This document shows, piece by piece, positions 30,565 through 40,314 of a DNA stretch of 64,000 nucleotides. Numbering within the stretch: position 1 is the stretch's first letter; every line of letters begins with the position of its first letter. The DNA comes from Lysobacterales bacterium. Lineage in GTDB: Bacteria; Pseudomonadota; Gammaproteobacteria; Xanthomonadales; Xanthomonadaceae. The notes below the pieces were generated by a model, which saw nothing but the letters and a program-made list of their open reading frames with translations, did not search any database and was not told where the DNA came from. The stretch lies in NCBI GenBank assembly GCA_016718605.1, contig JADKCY010000001.1, positions 1-64,000 on the forward strand. Direction: 5' to 3'. A program made the position numbers and the translations under genes.

Positions 30565-32390
30565 TCAGTGCGCGCGCTCGATCAATTGCTGAGTGCTCAT
30601 CTCATCGGGTACGGGACGCGCCATGCTGCCGCCACTTCGAACATAGTCAGCCAAGGCCTGCGCATAGTGCAGGTAGGTGGGCTCGCGACGAGTCTCGTCG
30701 ATGGTGCCGAAAGTGGTAAAGCCGTCTTGTCCCGCCGCGATATAGTCGTTGGTGATCACGCGATAGATCTGTGTGGCGTGCAATGCGACCCAGCGATTGT
30801 CCTGTTTCACCTGCAATTGGCTGAAACGCGTTCCATGCGTTGCATTCAGATCCAGATTCCAGCGCAGACCCGCGGCATACGGAAAGGAACCGCTCGCCGC
30901 ACCAGGGTTTGCCAAATAGGCAGCGATCGCGTCTTCCAGTACCTGTTGAATTTCCGCGCCGGTCATGTGCAAACGATCCAGCATGTTTTTGTAGGGCAGG
31001 GCGAGATAGGCATCGCCGATGCTGAAATCACCAGCGGCAATCGCATTGCGCACGCCGCCAGCATTCTGGATCGCGATGTCCGCGCCGCCAAAACGCTTGC
31101 CTAGTTCGAGAAACGCTCGTGCGACCACCGCTTGGGCGTGACCGCCCTGCGCATCGGTGGACTCGGCGCAGCCGGGTGCGCCATCCCGCGAACGGTCGTG
31201 CGTGCCTGGGATGCGTCGCAAGCAAAGACGCTCCGGCACCACGCCGACCACTTCGGCAGCAAATGCCTGAACCTGCTTTTCATAGACCGACAATACATGC
31301 TGTGCCTTGGGCTCCGGCTCGACCTTCAACACGTAGGGGTGTTGCAGCAGCTTGTCCAGCAAGGCGGACGATTCGCTGCCGTCTTTCAATCCTCCGAACA
31401 GCAGGTGCGGCATGCCGCCGCATTGCTGTACATCGCCATTGGCATCGAAACGGACATCCAGTTGCCCCACAACCCATGTGTATTGCCAAGCTTGAGCAAT
31501 GCACGTCAACTTGCCGTCCGCGTTGTGTGCAATGCTGGGGTACTCACCAGCAGGCGCCAGCCCAAGATCAGCAAAACCTGATCCCAGCAGCGTATGCGAG
31601 TCGCCCCGATCACGGCATCCACGCCGTGCAGTTGCGGCACGAGCTTCAGGTCGTTGCGATAGCCAATATGCGACATCAGCACGATATGTTCGATGCCTTG
31701 GCCACGCAGGGTGTCGATTTCGCGCTGCGCCGCGCCGCGCTCGTCTTCGAACTGGGTGCCCGCATCCGGGCTGGACGAGGTCTTGGTCTTGCTAGCGACA
31801 TCCACACCCACGATGCCAATACGCGTGCCATCACGTTCGATGACGATGCTCGGCTTCAGGTAGTCCTCGGCGCCGAACATGCTGAGAGGCGATACACCCA
31901 CGGTGGGATGAACGTTGGCTCCCAGAACCGGCGTGTTGCATTGCCAGATCGGTTTGGAAAGAAAATCGAGAAACCGCTTGAGCCCCGCATCACCTGCATC
32001 GAATTCATGGTTGCCAACTTCAAATGCATCAAAGCAGATCTGGTTCATCAAATCGGCATCTGCTTCGCCATGAAACAAGGTGAAATACAAGTCGCCGGTA
32101 ATGGCATCGCCTGCATGCAAGGTCAGCGTAGCGATGCTGGGGTCGCGCAAGTGCGCAAATGCGCTGACAACACGCGGGAAGCCGCCGAGTATCACGTCGG
32201 TCTCTTTGCCATCGACGCGCAACACCTGGCCGTCGTCGGGCGCAAGGCGTGAATGGTGGTCATTGATATGCAGAATGCGCAATTGGAATGTGCTTGTCGG
32301 TACTGGCGCGTCAGGTGACTTGACCGTCGTGGTGGAACAACCCGCCAGCAACAGACCACTGATCACCCACCCAAATCGCAACGTGCGCAT
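30565..32390 (-). pseudogene. 5'-nucleotidase lipoprotein, one frameshift
   Basis: Periplasmic nucleotide phosphohydrolase (UshA/5'-nucleotidase family). The signal LLLAGCSTT has a lipobox, fixing the start at ATG 32390. Metallophosphatase motifs: HINDHHSRL, GNHEFD, MSHIGY and, in the next frame, DSHTLLG. The C-terminal domain has NAGGVRNAI and the substrate-stacking region. The frame breaks at 31604-31607 in a run of four C (G on the coding strand). Adding one G restores IGGDSHTLLG and joins both halves. Probable consensus error; otherwise a recent pseudogene. Confidence 0.8.
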
Positions 32391-32567
32391 CGTGATTTCC
32401 CCTCGCTTGCCAGAGCAGCACCTGCCGATCACAGCCTGACGCGCATTTTGACAGATGTGAGCTTGACAGCGATGCGATCACACCGAGCGATTTTCTCGCA
32501 TGACCATTGGCGCTGTGGCCGAAGGCCGTCCCGCACTATGCTGCCTGCTGGAATGACGGAGGTGTGT

Positions 32568-34343
32568 ATGTGGCCGAGTATGGTGTGGATGTTGGCTGCG
32601 ATCTCGACAAATGCGGGATGGCAGACGCCTGCCGAGCAGAGTGATTTCACCCGGACGCCGCGCTACGAGGAAACTATGGCGTGGTTCCAGCGTCTGGATG
32701 CAGCCAGCGAAAACGCGCAGATGTCGCAGTTCGGCATCAGCCCGCAGGGTCGCGCGCTTCAAAGTGTCGTTTTGGCCAGTGATGGCGAGTTCTCGCCAGC
32801 GCTAGCGAAGGCCTCTAGGAAGCCGATCGTGCTGATCCAGGCCGCGATCCATCCGGGTGAGAACGAGGGTAAGGACGCGCTGATGGCGCTGGCACGTGAC
32901 CTCACGGTGATGAACGTGCATCGCGATCTCCTCAAGGATGTGGTTCTGGTTCTGGTGCCGATCTTCAATGTCGATGGCCACGAGCGGTTCTCACCCTACA
33001 ACCGCATCAACCAGAACGGTCCGGAAGCGATGGGTTGGCGTTCCACTGCGCAGAACCTCAATCTCAATCGCGACTACATGAAAGCCGATGCGCCGGAGAT
33101 GCAGGCGTGGCTGACCCTGTTCAACACGTGGCAGCCCGATTTGCTGATCGATCTGCACAACACCAACGGCGCGGACTACCAGTACGAACTAACGTGGTCC
33201 TACGAGCGTCATGAGAATCTGCACCCTGCCGTGCGCGACTGGCAGAATCGCGTGTTCGGCGAAGAGGTCAAACCAGCACTGCAAAAGCGCGGCTGGAAGC
33301 TGTTCAACTACGTCACGATGCTCGATGACACGGATTTGGCAGCCGGTTTGATCGATGGCGCATCCGGCCCGCGGTACTCGGTTGGCTACGCGGCGGTCGC
33401 CAACCGAGCGGGCTTGCTGGTTGAAACCCACATGTTGAAGGATTTTAAGACGCGGACTGAAGTCAATATCGACCTGCTGATCGAAGTGCTGCGTGGCATC
33501 GCCCGCGATCCCCAAGCACTGCGTCACGCTGTGCGCAAGGCGGATGCCGATACGGTAAGGCGAGCGGAAAAATCCAATGCCGTGCTGCCGCTGAGACTGG
33601 CCCCCACTGAGTCGACACGTGAGATCGAATTTCTTGGCTATGCCTATACGCGAACCCAAAGCGATCTGTCAGGGCGACCATGGGTGCAGTACGACCCCAC
33701 CCAGCCCAAGACACTGCGTATCCCCATGCGTGATCAGGTTCAGGTAGTTGATCAGGTCACACCACCTGCGGCGTATATCATTCCGCCGCAATGGACCGAG
33801 GCCATCGCGCGTCTTCGCTGGCACGGTATCGAGATGCAATCCTTGCAGACCAATGATGCTGTGGTCGCATCCACTTGGCGGTTTGCCGCACCCACATGGG
33901 CGACCCAGCCCTTCGAAGGTCGGTTGATGTTGACTCAGTTCACCCAGAAGGCAGAACAAGGCACATTCGCTGTGCCCGCAGGCAGTCAATTGATCAGGCT
34001 CGATCAACCGCGCGCCAATATCGCTGTTCACTTGCTGGAGCCGCAAGCACCAGATGCGCTAGTGCGCTGGGGGTTTTTCAACGCCATCTTCGAGGAAAAG
34101 GAATATGCCGAGCCCCGCGTGATGGAGGCGATGGCGCGTGAAATGTTGGCGAAAGATGCCGCATTGAAGTCTGCCTTCGAATCGCGTCTCGAAACCGATC
34201 TCGCCTTCGCCAAAGATCCGCAAGCGCGGCTCGATTTTTTCTACCAGCAGACGCCTTACTTCGACAGGGCGTATCTGCGCTACCCGGTCTTGCGTGTCGC
34301 GCGCGAGAACTTGGATGGCTTGGTCACTACAGGTCGGCACTGA
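32568..34343 (+). CDS. M14-family zinc carboxypeptidase, exported
   Basis: 591 residues. ATG 32568 has the ribosome site ACGGAGG at the right distance and begins a signal peptide (MWPSMVWMLAAISTNAG). The peptidase domain shows the zinc pair in IHPGENEG, the third ligand in IDLHNTNGADY and the catalytic Glu in LLVETHMLKD. The last about 200 residues form an extra domain without motifs I know. It diverges from the 5'-nucleotidase gene and is followed closely by the asparaginase gene. Substrate unknown; probably peptide degradation in the periplasm. Confidence 0.82.
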   Translation: MWPSMVWMLAAISTNAGWQTPAEQSDFTRTPRYEETMAWFQRLDAASENAQMSQFGISPQGRALQSVVLASDGEFSPALAKASRKPIVLIQAAIHPGENEGKDALMALARDLTVMNVHRDLLKDVVLVLVPIFNVDGHERFSPYNRINQNGPEAMGWRSTAQNLNLNRDYMKADAPEMQAWLTLFNTWQPDLLIDLHNTNGADYQYELTWSYERHENLHPAVRDWQNRVFGEEVKPALQKRGWKLFNYVTMLDDTDLAAGLIDGASGPRYSVGYAAVANRAGLLVETHMLKDFKTRTEVNIDLLIEVLRGIARDPQALRHAVRKADADTVRRAEKSNAVLPLRLAPTESTREIEFLGYAYTRTQSDLSGRPWVQYDPTQPKTLRIPMRDQVQVVDQVTPPAAYIIPPQWTEAIARLRWHGIEMQSLQTNDAVVASTWRFAAPTWATQPFEGRLMLTQFTQKAEQGTFAVPAGSQLIRLDQPRANIAVHLLEPQAPDALVRWGFFNAIFEEKEYAEPRVMEAMAREMLAKDAALKSAFESRLETDLAFAKDPQARLDFFYQQTPYFDRAYLRYPVLRVARENLDGLVTTGRH

Positions 34344-34451
34344 AAAGCTGCGGGTACTGGCTGTCGTCGTTCTGGGCGATAATGTTTGAACCGCATGGGC
34401 AGCGCTGGAAAGCGCCGCCTGCTGTCCCGCCCCCGACGCCGGAAAACACGC

Positions 34452-34958
34452 ATGGAACAGCTTTGCATCGTCACCACCGGTGGCACCATCGACAAGATCT
34501 ATTTCGACGACAAGTCGGACTACCAAATTGGTGAGCCGCAAATTGGTCGTATCCTCGAAGAGCTTGGAGTTGCCTTCCGTTTCAGTGTCATTCCAATCCT
34601 GCGCAAGGACAGTCTGCATATCAGTGCCGAGGATCGCGCATTGATTCGACAGACCATCGCTGCGCAACCCGCGAAACATGTGCTGGTGACGCATGGCACC
34701 GATACGATGGTGGAAACTGCCAAGGTGTTGGCCGAGTTGAGCGACAAAACCATCGTGCTCACCGGCGCGTTGAATCCGGCGCGGTTCCGTGGCTCGGATG
34801 CCGAGTTCAATATCGGGACTGCGGTGGGGGCGGTGCAATGTCTGCCGCCTGGTGTCTATATCGCGATGAATGGACGCGTTTGGAATCCCGCCAAGGTGCG
34901 CAAGAATGTGGCTGCCAACCGCTTTGAAGCACTCCCGGACGACGTAGCAAAGCAGTAG
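34452..34958 (+). CDS. Single-domain asparaginase-like protein
   Basis: 168 residues from ATG 34452 (MEQLCIVTTGGTIDK). It carries both nucleophile motifs of the asparaginase N-terminal domain, TTGGTIDK and HGTDTMVETA, but lacks the second domain that completes ordinary asparaginases of about 330 residues. The frame is intact with a clean stop, so this is a natural short form rather than a truncation. The reaction is probably asparagine or asparaginyl-peptide hydrolysis, but the missing domain makes this uncertain. Confidence 0.75.
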   Translation: MEQLCIVTTGGTIDKIYFDDKSDYQIGEPQIGRILEELGVAFRFSVIPILRKDSLHISAEDRALIRQTIAAQPAKHVLVTHGTDTMVETAKVLAELSDKTIVLTGALNPARFRGSDAEFNIGTAVGAVQCLPPGVYIAMNGRVWNPAKVRKNVAANRFEALPDDVAKQ

Positions 34959-35011
34959 CCGCGCGGACTGGTAGCGTGGCACGCAAGGGTTGAACCGCAC
35001 AGGAGTCCGGC

Positions 35012-36376
35012 ATGGCCGAGTACAGCCGCCAGCAAAAAGCCGCGCATCAGTTGAGGTTGCTTTCCGAAGCACTCGATTCGGGTCGGCTTGGCCCGGTGAA
35101 ACGCTTGGTCAATACGCTTTCCACGGCGGAAATCGGCAACCTGCTGGAGTCGTTGCCACCCGGCAAGCGCAGCATCGTCTGGGGCTTGGTGGATGCTGAA
35201 GACGATGGTGAGGTGTTGCTGCATGTCGGTGACGAGGTGCGTGAAAGCCTGATTGCAGAAATGGATCAGGACGAAATCGTCGCCGCTGCCGAGTCACTCG
35301 ATCTCGACGACCTCGCTGAACTGATGGAGGACTTGCCGGATCAGGTCATCGACGAAGTGCTGAAGTCGATGGATCGCGAGAACCGCGAGCGTCTGGAACA
35401 AGTGCTCAGCTACCCGGAAGACACGGCGGGTCGTCTGATGAATCCGGATGTCATCACCGTGCGCGCAGACGTTACCGTGGATGTCGTGCTGCGCTACCTG
35501 CGCCTGCGCGGTGAGATGCCCGAGCATACCGATCATTTGTTCGTGGTCAGTCGACGGCACCAGTATCTGGGCCGCATTTCGCTGACCGCCTTGCTGTTGT
35601 CCGAGCCAGGGCGCCCAATCAATCAAATGCTTGATACCGATGAGCAACCGGCCATTCCCGTAACTGCGACGGCGGCCGAGGTGGCCAGTCAGTTTGAGGA
35701 TCATGACTGGATTTCCGCTCCGGTCGTGGACGAAAACAATATCCTGCTGGGGCGCATAACCATTGATGACGTGGTCGATATCATCCGTGAGCAAGCCGAA
35801 CATCAGGCGCTCTCCGCTGCGGGTCTGGATGAAGACGAGGATATGTTCAGTCCGGTACCGCGCGCAGCGCGTCGCCGTATGGTGTGGTTAGGTGTCAATC
35901 TCGCGACAGCCTTTTTGGCCGCCAGTGTCGTTGGTCGATTCGAAGACACGATCGAGAAAGTGGTTGCACTCGCTGTCCTCATGCCTATCGTTGCCGGCAT
36001 GGGGGGCAACGCTGGCACACAAGTGCTTGCGCTCATGGTGCGGGGGCTGGCATTGGGTCAGGTCGGCGCAAGCAATGCCAAGGTGCTGCTTTGGAAGGAG
36101 GTTCGGGTCGCGTTGTTGAATGGTCTGGCATTGGGTGCGCTATTGGCAGGCGTGGTCTGGCTGTGGTTCGACGACATCGCCTTGTCATTGGTCATCTATG
36201 CTGCGCTGATCATGAATTTGCTGTTTGCGAGTTTGGCAGGCGTGCTGGTGCCATTGACCCTGCGTCGGCTGGGATTTGACCCGGCGTTAGCGAGCGGGAT
36301 CTTTTTGACCACCGTGACGGACGTCATGGGGTTCTTTGTCTTCCTTGGCCTTGGCTCGCTGATTTTGTTGCACTGA
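35012..36376 (+). CDS. mgtE: Magnesium transporter MgtE
   Basis: Mg(II) channel of 454 residues. The N-terminal superhelical domain includes LDDLAELMEDLPDQV, followed by a CBS pair (RLMNPDVITVRADVTVDVVL, VVDENNILLGRITIDDVVD) and a five-helix membrane domain with MPIVAGMGGNAGTQ, the usual pore signature. ATG 35012 has the ribosome site CAGGAG. Constitutive housekeeping ion uptake gated by cytoplasmic Mg(II). Confidence 0.93.
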   Translation: MAEYSRQQKAAHQLRLLSEALDSGRLGPVKRLVNTLSTAEIGNLLESLPPGKRSIVWGLVDAEDDGEVLLHVGDEVRESLIAEMDQDEIVAAAESLDLDDLAELMEDLPDQVIDEVLKSMDRENRERLEQVLSYPEDTAGRLMNPDVITVRADVTVDVVLRYLRLRGEMPEHTDHLFVVSRRHQYLGRISLTALLLSEPGRPINQMLDTDEQPAIPVTATAAEVASQFEDHDWISAPVVDENNILLGRITIDDVVDIIREQAEHQALSAAGLDEDEDMFSPVPRAARRRMVWLGVNLATAFLAASVVGRFEDTIEKVVALAVLMPIVAGMGGNAGTQVLALMVRGLALGQVGASNAKVLLWKEVRVALLNGLALGALLAGVVWLWFDDIALSLVIYAALIMNLLFASLAGVLVPLTLRRLGFDPALASGIFLTTVTDVMGFFVFLGLGSLILLH

Positions 36377-36412
36377 TGTTGATCTGAATCATCGGCTTCA
36401 GAGCCGTCACGA

Positions 36413-37645
36413 TCAGAACAGTGCTTTGATCATCTGCCAGCCAGCCACGTACACGCCGATCGCCGTTCCCATGCTGGTGAGAAAGAAATTCAGCAGCACA
36501 CGTGAGACACGGTTACGCCACCATCCGGCCACACTGCCCACGTCATCGCGCAGCAAATGAAAATCTGCCACTGTGGGCTTGCGCACCCAAAGTTCGATCA
36601 ACGCGCTGACCGTGCCAGAGGCGAGCGCAGGGTGAAGTGGGGTAACCGGTGATGCAACGAACGCACCCAGAATGCTCAAGGGATGGCCGCCTGCGACAGC
36701 ACAACCGACAGCACCCAGGCTTCCGGTCACAAGCACCCATTGCAGCAGCACGGCGCCACCAATATCCACCCCCTTACTGAAGGCATACGCGAAGCCACCC
36801 AGCACCAATGCAGTCAGGACCAAGGTGATCCACGTGCCCCAGGGTTTGCTGGGCGGCAAGCTCGTCAGCCGTTGCTGAATTTGAGTCGGCGGTTCTTGAT
36901 CAGCCTGCAAGTGCTGTGAAAGGCCGGCGAGGTGACCAGCACCAATCACCACCAAGACGTGCTTGACGCTCTGGTTGGCTGCATCAGCTTGCGAACGCAA
37001 TGTAGCGGCCATGAACTCGTCGCGCTCGGCGATCAGCGCGCGATAGAGCGATTCACGTTTGCGCGCGAACTCGCCAAACGTGCTCTCCAGCATGTCGCCT
37101 TCCTTGAGACGCTCGATGTCTTCCTTGTCGACTTCGTCATCGACGATTAGGCTGGCGATCACGCCACTCATCAGCATCATGCGATCCCAAAAACCGACCG
37201 CTGCTGACGTCCGCTTCAGCGTCGTGGCGACATCGCGGTCGATGCGCCAAACCGGAGTGTTGTTTGCTTCGGCAAGTTGCCATGCCGCCTTCATTTCAGC
37301 ACCCGGTTCGACGCCCAACTGTTCGGAAAGGCGGCGTTGATAGCCAGCCAGCGCGAGATTGGCGGCAACCAATCCTGTTTTGCCTTCTCGAATCACGCGG
37401 ATCAAATCAAGCTTAGCCAACGCGTCCGGATCGCGCATTGATTGATAGCGTGATTCACAAAGCTCAATGGCAACCGCATCAAAAGTATGCGCTGCGATTT
37501 GCGCGTGCACTGCGTCAACGCTGGCCTGCGATACATGTGCGGTGCCCAGAATCGTGTAGCGGACACCATCGCGCTCGACCTCTCGCAAGGGTTGCGCGAC
37601 CAGCGCCGACGTGTGGGACGTATTCTCGATGTTGGTCTCAATCAC
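36413..37645 (-). CDS. TraB family membrane protein
   Basis: 410 residues. The N-terminal TraB/GumN-like domain has GTAHVSQASVDAVHAQI and VAIELCESRYQSM, followed by a predicted helical region and several C-terminal membrane helices. TraB proteins are linked to pheromone shutdown in enterococci, but in proteobacteria the role is unknown. Its start overlaps the end of the aguB-type gene by 8 bases, which makes the three genes aguA-aguB-traB one translational unit. Confidence 0.8.
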   Translation of the reverse strand: MIETNIENTSHTSALVAQPLREVERDGVRYTILGTAHVSQASVDAVHAQIAAHTFDAVAIELCESRYQSMRDPDALAKLDLIRVIREGKTGLVAANLALAGYQRRLSEQLGVEPGAEMKAAWQLAEANNTPVWRIDRDVATTLKRTSAAVGFWDRMMLMSGVIASLIVDDEVDKEDIERLKEGDMLESTFGEFARKRESLYRALIAERDEFMAATLRSQADAANQSVKHVLVVIGAGHLAGLSQHLQADQEPPTQIQQRLTSLPPSKPWGTWITLVLTALVLGGFAYAFSKGVDIGGAVLLQWVLVTGSLGAVGCAVAGGHPLSILGAFVASPVTPLHPALASGTVSALIELWVRKPTVADFHLLRDDVGSVAGWWRNRVSRVLLNFFLTSMGTAIGVYVAGWQMIKALF

Positions 37646-38528
37646 GATAGCGTCTCAGCAGGTCGCCGTATGCTTCGATACGACGGTCGCGCAGGAAGGG
37701 CCAAATCCGTCGTACCTGTTCCGAGCGGTGCATGTCGACCTCCGCGAGCAGGAGTTCTGGTGCCTCAATATTGGCTTCCGCTAGCACTTCCCCCTGTGGA
37801 CCCAATACCATGCTGGAACCCCAGAACTGGATACCACCGTCACCACTTGGCGCCAGTTCAAACCCGGTTCGATTGCAGCTTAGTACCGGCAAACCATTGG
37901 CGACCGCATGCCCACGATGGCTGAGAATCCATGCCTGACGCTGGCGATGCTTTTCATCGCTTGCGTCTTTGGGATCCCAACCAATGGCGGTGGGGTACAA
38001 CAACAGTTCGGCGCCCGCTAATGCCATCAAGCGAGCCGCCTCGGGGTACCACTGATCCCAGCACACCAACACGCCCAGACGCCCAACACTGCTATCAATC
38101 GGGGTAAATCCGAGATCGCCCGGGGTGAAGTAGAACTTCTCAAGGAACCCTGGATCGTCGGGAATGTGCATCTTTCGATACTTGCCCAACAGGCTGCCAT
38201 CGCGTTCAAACACGACGGCGGTGTTGTGATAAAGGCCAGCGGCACGCCGCTCGAACAGCGATCCCACCAAGACAACGTCGTGCGCCCGGGCGAGCGCCGA
38301 TAGTCGCTCGGTGCTGGGGCCTGGAATCGGCTCGGCTCGATCAAACTCATCAACGCTCTCGTGCTGGCAAAAATAAGGGCCGTTGTGCAGTTCCTGCAGC
38401 AGCACCAGTCGCGCGCCCGCGGCAGCGGCTTGTTTTACGCGACGTTCAATCTCCGACAGATTGGCCTCGCGACTGCCGCGATCAACGTCTTGGATCAACG
38501 CGACGGGCAGGGTGGTGTGCTTAGACAT
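37638..38528 (-). CDS. aguB: N-carbamoylputrescine amidohydrolase
   Basis: Nitrilase-fold enzyme of 296 residues that converts N-carbamoylputrescine to putrescine. The Glu-Lys-Cys triad is visible in LVLLQELHNGPYFCQ, YRKMHIPDDP and VLVCWDQWYPEAAR. It lies next to the agmatine deiminase gene with an 8-base overlap, so the pair makes putrescine from agmatine. The assignment rests on both the family and the neighbour. Confidence 0.9.
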   Translation of the reverse strand: MSKHTTLPVALIQDVDRGSREANLSEIERRVKQAAAAGARLVLLQELHNGPYFCQHESVDEFDRAEPIPGPSTERLSALARAHDVVLVGSLFERRAAGLYHNTAVVFERDGSLLGKYRKMHIPDDPGFLEKFYFTPGDLGFTPIDSSVGRLGVLVCWDQWYPEAARLMALAGAELLLYPTAIGWDPKDASDEKHRQRQAWILSHRGHAVANGLPVLSCNRTGFELAPSGDGGIQFWGSSMVLGPQGEVLAEANIEAPELLLAEVDMHRSEQVRRIWPFLRDRRIEAYGDLLRRYRD

Positions 38529-39546
38529 TCAACAATCCCTCCGGAAGCTGCATGGTGATGCAATGCAAACTGCCGTTTTGCCAGATCAGTGGACGACAGG
38601 GCACGATGATGATCTCGCGATCTGGAAAGGCGCTTGCCAGCACTACTGCGGCAGCTGCGTCTGCAGGGTCATCGTAGCCGGGCATGAGTACGGCGCCATT
38701 GATAATCAAAAAATTGGCGTACGACGCAGCCAAACGGCGGTCATCGTCAATGATAGGCTTCGGCCAAGGCAATGCCAGGCACTCATAGGGCTGCCCATCC
38801 GTTCGCCGCAAAGCACGCAATTCGTACGCCATCGCCTGCAAGGGCGTGAAGTGCGAATCTAGGGGATCGTCACAGCCTTGGTAGACAATCCGCGTCGGAC
38901 TCGCAAATCGAGCCAGCGTATCGATGTGCGCGTCAGTGTCGTCACCCTCGAGGTAGCCATGATCAAGCCAGAGCACACGATCCTGATGCAGATGGCGTTG
39001 CAGGAGCGCGCTGACTTCTTCACGGCTGAGATCGGGGTGTCGCTCATGCAGGCAGTGCCATGTTGAAAGCAGCGTGCCTTGGCCATCGGTCTCGATCCCG
39101 CCGCCCTCCAGCGCAAAGTCGATTCTCTGATGCGTCGATTCGCTCTGGAAAACACCCAGCGACAGCAGTTCACCAACTAGCGCATCGTCGCTGCTGGACT
39201 GGTACTTCCCGCCCCAGCCAGTGAAACGGAAATCCAGCAAGGCAAAGCCCTGCGGCGAACGCAGGGTGATCGGGCCAGAGTCACGCAACCAAGTGTCGTC
39301 ATAGGAAATCTGCGCGAAATGGACCCGATTCATTGGTACTTTCGCGTCATCGAGCAGCGCGCTGACATGGGCACCAAGAGCCTTGTCAGCTACGCAGATC
39401 AGGAGATGTTCAAACCGTGTCACCGCACGCGCTAGCGCGATATAGGTGGACTCGACCTGATGCAGGCGAGCGGCCCAATCGGTACCGGCGTGCGGCCACG
39501 CGATCAGAATAGCGGACTGTTGAGTCCACTCAGCAGGAAAGTGCAT
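38521..39546 (-). CDS. aguA: Agmatine deiminase
   Basis: Guanidino-modifying enzyme of 341 residues that converts agmatine to N-carbamoylputrescine. Landmarks are WLRDSGPITL, ALEGGGIETDGQGT and the catalytic Cys in NGSLHCITMQ. It is the first gene of the aguA-aguB-traB unit. Start ATG 39546 (MHFPAEWTQQ) fits the family. Confidence 0.92.
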   Translation of the reverse strand: MHFPAEWTQQSAILIAWPHAGTDWAARLHQVESTYIALARAVTRFEHLLICVADKALGAHVSALLDDAKVPMNRVHFAQISYDDTWLRDSGPITLRSPQGFALLDFRFTGWGGKYQSSSDDALVGELLSLGVFQSESTHQRIDFALEGGGIETDGQGTLLSTWHCLHERHPDLSREEVSALLQRHLHQDRVLWLDHGYLEGDDTDAHIDTLARFASPTRIVYQGCDDPLDSHFTPLQAMAYELRALRRTDGQPYECLALPWPKPIIDDDRRLAASYANFLIINGAVLMPGYDDPADAAAAVVLASAFPDREIIIVPCRPLIWQNGSLHCITMQLPEGLLNV

Positions 39547-39593
39547 TGCAGCGAGCTCTTGAATTGACCTTGGCGGCGGCCAGGATAGGAGGA

Positions 39594-39953
39594 TCAGGGA
39601 CGCTTTGGGCCTTCTTCGAGCGGCCCGGCGCGGTTGATGACCGCGTCAACCACATGCGAATGCTCAAAATACACGGTAAATTCGGGATAGACCCAACGGG
39701 TAATTGGCGGCTGTGCACGACTTGCGCCGCCAACGGCGGCCACACGAGACGAGGGCGCGCCAAATTCGCTCTCGACTTGGGCCATCAACATGCCTCGCTT
39801 CGGAAGAAGAATACCGCTGGATTCGGCCGTGTGGACGCGATCCATCAACAATACGTCACCGCGGATGATCTGTTCCTCCGCGCTGGCCAGTGCGGCAACA
39901 CTGCTGAACGTCAACAAACACAAGAAACGGCCCGACAGCGAACGATGACTCAT
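39594..39953 (-). CDS. Exported conserved hypothetical protein
   Basis: 119 residues with a signal peptide (MSHRSLSGRFLCLLTFSS to ALASA). The mature protein has GILLPKRGMLMAQVESEFG and ITRWVYPEFTVYFEHSHV. That layout resembles small SmpA/OmlA-like periplasmic proteins, but I do not assign it. The start at ATG 39953 is preferred because it opens the signal peptide. Confidence 0.55.
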   Translation of the reverse strand: MSHRSLSGRFLCLLTFSSVAALASAEEQIIRGDVLLMDRVHTAESSGILLPKRGMLMAQVESEFGAPSSRVAAVGGASRAQPPITRWVYPEFTVYFEHSHVVDAVINRAGPLEEGPKRP

Positions 39954-40020
39954 GGCGCAACTCCGAGTGTGCGAGGGCTGGAAGTCTAGCAGGCCGCCGA
40001 GGTGACACATTGGTGTGCCC

Positions 40021-40053
40021 CCAAAAAGAACGAAGGCCGCGATAAGCGGCCTT
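40021..40053 (-). terminator. Rho-independent terminator of rpmJ
   Basis: On the minus strand AAGGCCGC and GCGGCCTT pair around a 5-base loop and are followed by a T-rich tail (A run 40023-40027 on the plus strand). It lies 27 bases after the rpmJ stop. Confidence 0.8.
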
Positions 40054-40079
40054 GCAGTCCTGCATCGCGTGGACGCGCC

Positions 40080-40205
40080 TCAGCGCTGACGCGCCTTGAA
40101 ACGCGGGTTGCTCTTGCAGATCACGAACACTTTGCCGCGACGTCGCACGACTTTGCAGTCACGATGACGGGTCTTGGCGGACTTCAGGGAGTTGAGGATT
40201 TTCAT
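40080..40205 (-). CDS. rpmJ: 50S ribosomal protein L36, zinc-free form
   Basis: 41 residues, MKILNSLKSAKTRHRDCKVV then RRRGKVFVICKSNPRF. This is the version without the CxxC...CxxxxH zinc ribbon, as found in xanthomonads. It sits alone and has its own terminator. L36 stabilises the 23S core of the large subunit. Confidence 0.92.
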   Translation of the reverse strand: MKILNSLKSAKTRHRDCKVVRRRGKVFVICKSNPRFKARQR

Positions 40206-40314
40206 GACAAACCTTGCGGGTGATTGAAGCGCGTAAACAACGCATTGTAGCGATGCAAGCTCTTGCTCGCAATGGTTTTTACGACCCAGCGTCCACCCAA
40301 GTCGAAATCGACCC

